Shown here: piece by piece, positions 58,987 through 64,000 of the stretch | Numbering within the stretch: the first letter of the stretch is position 1 | How the letters are laid out: each line of letters opens with the position of its first letter | NCBI GenBank assembly: GCA_902787555.1 | Contig: CADAGO010000020.1 | Location: 1 to 64,000, forward strand | DNA: 64,000 nucleotides | Direction: 5' to 3' | Origin: an uncultured Bacteroidales bacterium | GTDB lineage: Bacteria > Bacteroidota > Bacteroidia > Bacteroidales > Bacteroidaceae | Program-made: the position numbers and the translations under genes | Notes under the pieces: model-generated | The model's input: only the letters and a program-made list of their open reading frames with translations | Told to the model about the DNA's origin: nothing | The model's database searches: none

Positions 58987-59448
58987 ATGGAGAAAACGCT
59001 TGTAATACTGAAGCCGAGTGCAGTGCAAAGAGCTATTGTAGGTGAGGTGACAGCACGATTTGAACGAAAAGGTCTGAGACTCTGCGGAATGAAGATGATG
59101 CAACTGACAGATGAGCTGCTCGACAAACATTATGCTCACTTGGCATCAAAACCTTTTTTCCAGCGTATCAAGAACTCAATGATGGCAGCTCCTGTGGTAT
59201 GTTGCTGCTATGAAGGAGTGGATGCAGTGGAGACGGTCAGAACCATGACGGGCAGTACAAACGGTAGAAAGGCTGCGCCTGGTACCATCCGTGGCGACTT
59301 TGGTATGAGTTTCCAAGAGAACATCATCCACACGTCCGACTCTCCTGAGAACGCTGTAGCAGAAATCAACCGATTCTTCAACGCAGATGAGATCTTCGAT
59401 TATAAGCAGGCTACATTCCAGTACCTGTATGCCAATGATGAATATTAA
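58987..59448 (+). CDS. ndk: Nucleoside diphosphate kinase
   Basis: A 153-residue enzyme of normal length. EKTLVILKPSAVQRAIVGEV is the family N-terminus; NIIHTSDSPENA holds the catalytic His that is phosphorylated by ATP and passes phosphate to NDPs, and TRPGTIR is here APGTIRGDFG. The cytosolic enzyme balances (d)NTP pools. It has its own promoter and is followed after 14 bp by the M23 peptidase gene. Confidence 0.97.
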   Translation: MEKTLVILKPSAVQRAIVGEVTARFERKGLRLCGMKMMQLTDELLDKHYAHLASKPFFQRIKNSMMAAPVVCCCYEGVDAVETVRTMTGSTNGRKAAPGTIRGDFGMSFQENIIHTSDSPENAVAEINRFFNADEIFDYKQATFQYLYANDEY

Positions 59449-59462
59449 AGCAACCCAATAAT

Positions 59463-60494
59463 ATGTTACGATTACTAAAAACAATTATTTTGGCGGTTCT
59501 GACAACAGCTTCGACAGCCGTTTCGGCTCAGGACTTGTTGGCTAACAGAGCACCGTCTGACAGAAAACTGACTGACCTGAAAGCAATTAAAATCAACAAT
59601 ACGCCGGCATTCATCGACCTGCACAATCCTGCTGCTGACATCTACTCTACATGGGACCATACCTCAGCACTGATTGCCCCTGGAGCAATGCCTCCAAATT
59701 TCAAGGTTGACCTCCGTGGATTTGCTATGCCGACACCAAGTCGTAAAATCACTTCTAAGTTCGGACCTCGCTGGGGACGTCAGCACAAAGGACTGGACAT
59801 CAAGGTATATACAGGCGACACCATCTATGCTGCATTCGATGGCAAGGTGCGTATCGTGAAATACAATGCAGGCGGATGGGGATACTACGTAGTACTGCGT
59901 CACCCCAATGGTTTGGAAACCCTCTACGGCCACTTGAGCAAGCAATTGGTAAAGGAAGATGAAATCGTACGTGCAGGACAGCCAATCGGATTGGGAGGAA
60001 ACTCAGGTGCCAGCACGGGTTCGCACCTCCACTTCGAAACCCGACTCTTGGGTACTGCCATCAATCCTGCACTTATGTTCGACTTTGAGGCGCAGGACGT
60101 TACAGGCGACTACTACGTAGTGAACTCAGGTAAAATACAGAATGCCAAGCAGCCGGCTGCTACATTGGCAAAGGCAGAAATCGTAAACGAAGAAGAAACG
60201 GCTCCTGTGGCTCAGACGACAGAAGTTGTGCTCACGACTCCAACCGTTGCTCCGGCAGCTAACGAGGCACCGGCCCCAGCTACTCCTAAGCAGACCGAAA
60301 GCAAACCTGCAGCGACCAAGCGCTCGTCATCAACCACTAAGAAAGCCAAACCGAAAACATACGTGGTGAAAAAAGGCGATTCTCCTTGGCGCATCGCTAA
60401 CAATCACGGCATTACGGTAGAGAAACTCTATAAGCTCAATGGCCTGAAGAAAGACAGCAACATCAAACCTGGACAGGTGTTGAAGTGCTCATAA
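59463..60494 (+). CDS. M23 family metallopeptidase with C-terminal LysM domain, exported
   Basis: A 343-residue protein with a signal peptide (cleavage after VSAQ). The lysostaphin-like M23 domain has KFGPRWGRQHKGLDIKVYTG (first metal His and Asp), LETLYGHLSKQL and GSHLHFETRLLG (the HxH motif). A long Ala/Pro/Thr-rich linker leads to a LysM domain at the end (TYVVKKGDSPWRIANNHGIT, then LNGLKKDSNIKPGQVL). It should cut peptidoglycan crosslinks in the periplasm, with LysM holding the glycan. All metal ligands are present, so it is probably active, unlike many EnvC-type activators. Confidence 0.94.
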   Translation: MLRLLKTIILAVLTTASTAVSAQDLLANRAPSDRKLTDLKAIKINNTPAFIDLHNPAADIYSTWDHTSALIAPGAMPPNFKVDLRGFAMPTPSRKITSKFGPRWGRQHKGLDIKVYTGDTIYAAFDGKVRIVKYNAGGWGYYVVLRHPNGLETLYGHLSKQLVKEDEIVRAGQPIGLGGNSGASTGSHLHFETRLLGTAINPALMFDFEAQDVTGDYYVVNSGKIQNAKQPAATLAKAEIVNEEETAPVAQTTEVVLTTPTVAPAANEAPAPATPKQTESKPAATKRSSSTTKKAKPKTYVVKKGDSPWRIANNHGITVEKLYKLNGLKKDSNIKPGQVLKCS

Positions 60495-60584
60495 GAGATT
60501 GAAGTAGAATGAAAAAAGGCGAAAGACGAAAGGCAAAAAACGCTTGCCATTTGCCTTTTGCCTTTTGCCATAAATATAAGTTTA

Positions 60585-61124
60585 ATGGAAACGCAAGAAC
60601 AGTTCAAACAGGAGATGGCGAAATGTCGTGAGGTGTTTGCCAACAAGTTGCATGACTATGGGGCATCGTGGCGAATACTGCGTCCTTCGTCTGTAACCGA
60701 TCAGATACTCATCAAGGCCAAACGAATCAGAAGCCTGGAAGTGAAAGGGGTGTCGTTGGTAGGCGAGGGCATCTATCCTGAGTTCCAGGCCATCGTGAAC
60801 TATGGCATCGTAGGACTCATTCAGCTTGAACTTGGTTATGCCGATGTCGTCGATATGACGGCTGACAATGCGATGATACAATACGACAAGTATGCACAAC
60901 AGGCACTCGAACTGATGCTCAGGAAGAATCACGACTACGATGAGGCTTGGCGTTCGATGCGGGTCAGCTCGTACACCGACCTGATTCTGCAAAAGCTTAA
61001 CCGCACGAAAGAGATTGAGGGGCACGACGGACAGACACTGGTGTCGGAAGGTATTGATGCCAACTATCTCGATATGATCAACTACTCAGTATTCGGACTC
61101 ATCAAACTGGATTTTGGCGAATGA
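60585..61124 (+). CDS. DUF1599 family protein (nucleotide modification-associated domain 1)
   Basis: About 179 residues from METQEQFKQEMAKC; the earlier in-frame ATG (60558) lies in a run of GCCTTTTGCC words and is not used. The sequence has two copies of one motif block: KLHDYGASWRILRPSSVTDQ and NHDYDEAWRSMRVSSYTDLI, each followed by a helix and ISY/INYS(V)FGLI. This internal repeat is typical of DUF1599. The fold relates to all-alpha nucleotide-binding (MazG-like) proteins, but function is not established. It overlaps the next gene by 4 bp. Confidence 0.85.
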   Translation: METQEQFKQEMAKCREVFANKLHDYGASWRILRPSSVTDQILIKAKRIRSLEVKGVSLVGEGIYPEFQAIVNYGIVGLIQLELGYADVVDMTADNAMIQYDKYAQQALELMLRKNHDYDEAWRSMRVSSYTDLILQKLNRTKEIEGHDGQTLVSEGIDANYLDMINYSVFGLIKLDFGE

Positions 61125-62260
61125 GCAAAAGCGCCCTGCATATCGTGCTGAAGATTGTGGTGAACATCTGCCGCTTCTTACTGGCTGCCACCTTCCTGTT
61201 CTCGGGTTTTGTAAAGGCCAACGACCCGTTAGGCATGGTCTATAAACTGGAGGATTACTTCAGCGCATGGGGCATCACAGGCGTACCTGGGTTATTTACT
61301 CTGTTGATGGCAATGGGTATCGCCCTCTTCGAGTTCGTGTTGGGAGTGTATCTGCTTTTCGGCATGCGCCGGAAATGGGTGTCGCGCATCACATTGGTCT
61401 TCATGGCGTGCATGACCCTGCTGACTGTGTATATTGCAATAGCGAACCCCGTGAGCGACTGTGGCTGTTTTGGCGATGCCATCATCCTGACAAACATACA
61501 GACGCTACTGAAGAATATCGTGTTGCTGGGAGCAGCGATTGTGGTATTCCGATGGTATCGGCTCCAACCACATCTTATCAGTACAAAGGTATATTGGATC
61601 ATATCTACATTGTTCACGCTGGGATTGATGGTATATATGATGTATTGCATCTATGCATTGCCAGCCATCGACTTCCGTCCCTACAAGGTGGGAACTGACT
61701 TGCGTGCAATGGTAGAGGTGCCAGAAGACCAGCGTCCACAGTTCGAGGTGACCGTTGTCTATGAAAAGGATGGCAAGACGTTGGAACTTAGCATCGACGA
61801 CGATGATCCCGACTCTACATGGACATACGTCGAAACCCGTAGAAAGCAGCTCAGCGGAGCAAGCCGGCAAATTATCAACGACTTCTATATAGAATATGGT
61901 GACGAGGAGGTGACGGGCGACATATTGGCATACGATGGAAGCACACTGTTGCTATGCGCACCAAATCTGCAGACAGCCGACGAAAGCATCATGGACAAGA
62001 TTAACGACCTCTATGATTATGCAAAGGCAAACGACATCATGTTCTATTGTCTAACAGCGTCTGATGAAGTTGCTCGCAGTCGTTGGGCAGATTACACCGG
62101 TGCAGAATATGTCTTCTGTACTGCCGACGAACGAACACTGAAGACAATGGTACGCTCCAATCCTGGACTCATTCTCCTGAATGATGGGCAGATCATCAAG
62201 AAGTGGAGCCATTGGAACTTCCCAAACCAGGAAGTGATTCAAGGACTTTTAATTCCATAA
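61121..62260 (+). CDS. DoxX/MauE-like membrane protein (BT_3928 family)
   Basis: A 379-residue protein. The first 150 residues form four membrane helices with the family motif LLAATFLFSGFVKANDPLGM and the conserved periplasmic NPVSDCGCFGDAI; a fifth hydrophobic helix (about 155-175) leads to a C-terminal thioredoxin-like domain (LLLCAPNL, NDIMFYCLTASDEV, NPGLILLNDGQIIKKW) that lacks a CxxC pair. The family is conserved in Bacteroidales next to DUF1599 and tpiA, as here. A redox or quinone-linked role is suggested by the DoxX/MauE relation but not proven. Confidence 0.88.
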   Translation: MSKSALHIVLKIVVNICRFLLAATFLFSGFVKANDPLGMVYKLEDYFSAWGITGVPGLFTLLMAMGIALFEFVLGVYLLFGMRRKWVSRITLVFMACMTLLTVYIAIANPVSDCGCFGDAIILTNIQTLLKNIVLLGAAIVVFRWYRLQPHLISTKVYWIISTLFTLGLMVYMMYCIYALPAIDFRPYKVGTDLRAMVEVPEDQRPQFEVTVVYEKDGKTLELSIDDDDPDSTWTYVETRRKQLSGASRQIINDFYIEYGDEEVTGDILAYDGSTLLLCAPNLQTADESIMDKINDLYDYAKANDIMFYCLTASDEVARSRWADYTGAEYVFCTADERTLKTMVRSNPGLILLNDGQIIKKWSHWNFPNQEVIQGLLIP

Positions 62261-62299
62261 AACCCATTAATAAAATAACCCAACTAATAAAAAACAAAA

Positions 62300-63058
62300 A
62301 TGAGAAAGAAAATCGTAGCAGGCAACTGGAAAATGAACAAGAACCTGCAAGAAGGAGTTGCATTGGCAACAGAGTTGAACGAAGTACTGACAGCAGAGAC
62401 GCCAAACTGTGACGTTGTTATCTGCACACCATTCATCCATTTGGCAACCGTATCTGATATCATCGATCACAGCGTGATAGGTCTTGGTGCCGAGAATTGT
62501 GCTGACAAGGCATCGGGTGCTTACACAGGTGAGGTAAGTGCCGAGATGGTGAAGTCAACAGGTGCTGAATATGTCATTCTGGGTCACTCAGAGCGTCGTG
62601 AGTACTACAATGAGACTCCTGCCATCCTGAAGGAGAAGGTTGACCTCGCACTTATAAATGGTTTGAAGGTAATCTTCTGTATCGGTGAAAGTCTGGCACA
62701 GCGTGAAGCTAACGAGCAGAACGCAGTTGTAAAGGCAGAACTCGAAGGTAGTGTCTTCCACCTCGCTCCTGCAGAGTTTGCAAATATCGTCATTGCCTAC
62801 GAGCCAATCTGGGCTATTGGTACAGGTAAGACAGCTACTGCTGAGCAGGCAGAGGAAATCCACGCATACATCCGCAGCATCATCGCTGAGAAGTATGGCG
62901 ACGAAGTAGCTGAAAACACCTCTATTCTCTATGGCGGTTCATGCAAGGCTTCAAATGCTCCTGAACTCTTCGCTAAGAAGGATATCGACGGAGGCCTGAT
63001 TGGTGGTGCATCACTCAAGGTTCCTGATTTCAAAGGTATTATCGACGCTTGGAAATAA
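62300..63058 (+). CDS. tpiA: Triosephosphate isomerase
   Basis: A 252-residue glycolytic enzyme. Catalytic residues are in [13 protein letters not shown] (Asn, Lys), [13 protein letters not shown] (His) and [14 protein letters not shown] (Glu, followed by the flexible loop). The C-terminal phosphate-binding loop [12 protein letters not shown] and GGLIGGASL are intact. It interconverts dihydroxyacetone phosphate and glyceraldehyde 3-phosphate in the cytosol. It is 39 bp from the upstream gene and 1 bp from the next one. Confidence 0.98.
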   Translation: MRKKIVAGNWKMNKNLQEGVALATELNEVLTAETPNCDVVICTPFIHLATVSDIIDHSVIGLGAENCADKASGAYTGEVSAEMVKSTGAEYVILGHSERREYYNETPAILKEKVDLALINGLKVIFCIGESLAQREANEQNAVVKAELEGSVFHLAPAEFANIVIAYEPIWAIGTGKTATAEQAEEIHAYIRSIIAEKYGDEVAENTSILYGGSCKASNAPELFAKKDIDGGLIGGASLKVPDFKGIIDAWK

Positions 63059-63059
63059 A

Positions 63060-63602
63060 ATGAGAATCCTATCATGTCTCGTTTTGGTCTTCATGGTTGC
63101 TTCGGCAGCCATGAAGGCACAAACGTTCACTTCGAAGGTGCAGAGCGAAGTGGAAGGGCAGGGTGTGTTCGAGATCGAACAAGACCCACGCCTCACCGCC
63201 ATTGTCAATGGTGAGGAGGTTGTGCCCAGCTCGCTTGCTACTACCTCGAAAGTGGCTACCATCACTACAGAGAACAAGGTGAGACAGGATGCCGACGACC
63301 TTCTTGGCAAGGCGGCAGGTTTGCATCAGAAGGTGCGAGGCTATCGTGTGCAGGTGTATTTCGGTGGCAACCAACGTTCTGACCAGACCCAGGCACAGCG
63401 TATCGGTACCCGAGTCATGGGTATGTTCCCGGAACTTCGTGCCTACACCTCGTTTGTGTCCCCTCACTGGATATGCCGTATAGGCGATTTCACCACTTAC
63501 GAAGATGCATCAGCCTATATGCGTAAGATTAAGTCTCGTGGCATCTCAGAGGCAATGGTGGTGAAGAGTGAGATTTATGTCACAGTTGACCAACTCAAAT
63601 AA
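63060..63602 (+). CDS. SPOR domain protein, exported
   Basis: A 180-residue protein starting MRILSCLVLVFMVASAAMKA, a signal peptide; a longer in-frame start inside tpiA is rejected. The C-terminal SPOR domain (VRGYRVQVYFGGNQRSDQTQ, then RAYTSFVSPHWICRIGDFTT and a KIKSRGISEAMVV strand) binds denuded peptidoglycan glycans, usually at division sites. It starts 1 bp after tpiA stops. Confidence 0.9.
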   Translation: MRILSCLVLVFMVASAAMKAQTFTSKVQSEVEGQGVFEIEQDPRLTAIVNGEEVVPSSLATTSKVATITTENKVRQDADDLLGKAAGLHQKVRGYRVQVYFGGNQRSDQTQAQRIGTRVMGMFPELRAYTSFVSPHWICRIGDFTTYEDASAYMRKIKSRGISEAMVVKSEIYVTVDQLK

Positions 63603-63623
63603 CGATCATTCATTACGCTCGAC

Positions 63624-64000
63624 ATGTACAGACTATCATTCGACGACAAGCAGAAAGAAATAGAGGAACTGAAAGCGTGTATCACCCAGACACTCAAGGT
63701 GGTGGGCGAGGATACCCAGCGTGAGGGATTGCTCAATACCCCCGAACGTGTGGCGAAGTGTATCCTGACCTTCACCAGCGGGTACGAACAAGACCCCGTC
63801 GAGGTGTTGCGTTCCGCTAAGTTTCAGGAATCGTATGCTCAGCCTGTCATCGTGAAAGGTGTGGAATTCTATTCTCTTTGCGAACATCACATGTTGCCCT
63901 TCTTCGGAAAGGTACATGTGGCCTATATCCCCGATGGCAGTATCGTGGGACTCAGTAAGATTCCACGCGCTATCGACATCCTGTCCCATCGTCTGCAAGT
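63624..64000 (+). CDS. folE: GTP cyclohydrolase I, partial (runs off the window)
   Basis: The first 125 residues or so of FolE from [60 protein letters not shown] (zinc Cys and His residues) and [18 protein letters not shown] are the family core. The enzyme opens GTP to dihydroneopterin triphosphate for folate or queuosine precursors. The C-terminus with the last zinc Cys is beyond the window. 21 bp after the SPOR gene, likely the same operon. Confidence 0.96.
   Translation, partial: MYRLSFDDKQKEIEELKACITQTLKVVGEDTQREGLLNTPERVAKCILTFTSGYEQDPVEVLRSAKFQESYAQPVIVKGVEFYSLCEHHMLPFFGKVHVAYIPDGSIVGLSKIPRAIDILSHRLQ

Overview
The window looks like chromosomal DNA from a gut- or oral-type member of the order Bacteroidales, most likely Prevotella or a close relative. 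The reasons are promoter -7 boxes of the TAnnTTTG type, the giant outer-membrane protein SprA of the type IX secretion system (T9SS), a BT_3928-type DoxX protein, DUF4419 and BspA-like repeat proteins, and a GH51/GH78/GH43/GH97/GH29 carbohydrate cluster beside an AraC-type regulator. No rRNA, tRNA, CRISPR array, transposase or SusC/SusD pair was seen.

Layout. 0-5.5 kb is an AT-rich accessory island, all on the minus strand. It holds three lipoproteins with related leaders but different C-terminal domains (two papain-like, one JAB/MPN-like), an O-antigen-ligase-type membrane protein and two small exported proteins. 5.6-7.9 kb holds two adjacent genes that each carry a frameshift: a transglutaminase-like lipoprotein and a small DUF3244-like protein. 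8.2-10.6 kb holds a TPR/HTH membrane regulator, three 84-bp tandem repeats and a candidate structured RNA with its own promoter and terminator. 10.6-16.3 kb is a complete minus-strand rseC-rnfBCDGEA operon for the ion-pumping ferredoxin:NAD+ oxidoreductase.

16.4-31.4 kb is a plant-polysaccharide locus: GH51, GH78, GH43, GH97, GH43 and GH29 enzymes, with an AraC-type regulator divergent from the GH29 gene. 31.4-45.3 kb is a housekeeping stretch on the plus strand: ruvA between perfect 58-bp inverted repeats, sprA, a hypothetical gene, a subtilase, xseA, xseB and a B12-binding radical SAM protein. 45.3-46.3 kb is non-coding and rich in palindromes. 46.3-58.7 kb is a second accessory island of ten plus-strand genes for exported proteins. 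Several share almost the same signal peptide but have different bodies: YD-repeat-like, DUF4419, BspA-like LRR and unknown domains. 59-64 kb is housekeeping again: ndk, an M23/LysM peptidase, a DUF1599 protein, a DoxX-like protein, tpiA, a SPOR protein and a partial folE.

Three themes deserve attention. First, the two exported-protein islands, 40 kb apart, share domain families and both show a conserved leader joined to a variable body, an architecture reminiscent of polymorphic effector/immunity arrays. Second, at least two families of short palindromic repeats are scattered through the window and several copies lie in frame inside genes (xseA, xseB, ruvA, GH51, GH43, the TPR regulator). Third, ruvA lies between perfect inverted repeats. 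All functions are inferred from reading the sequence; no database search was run.
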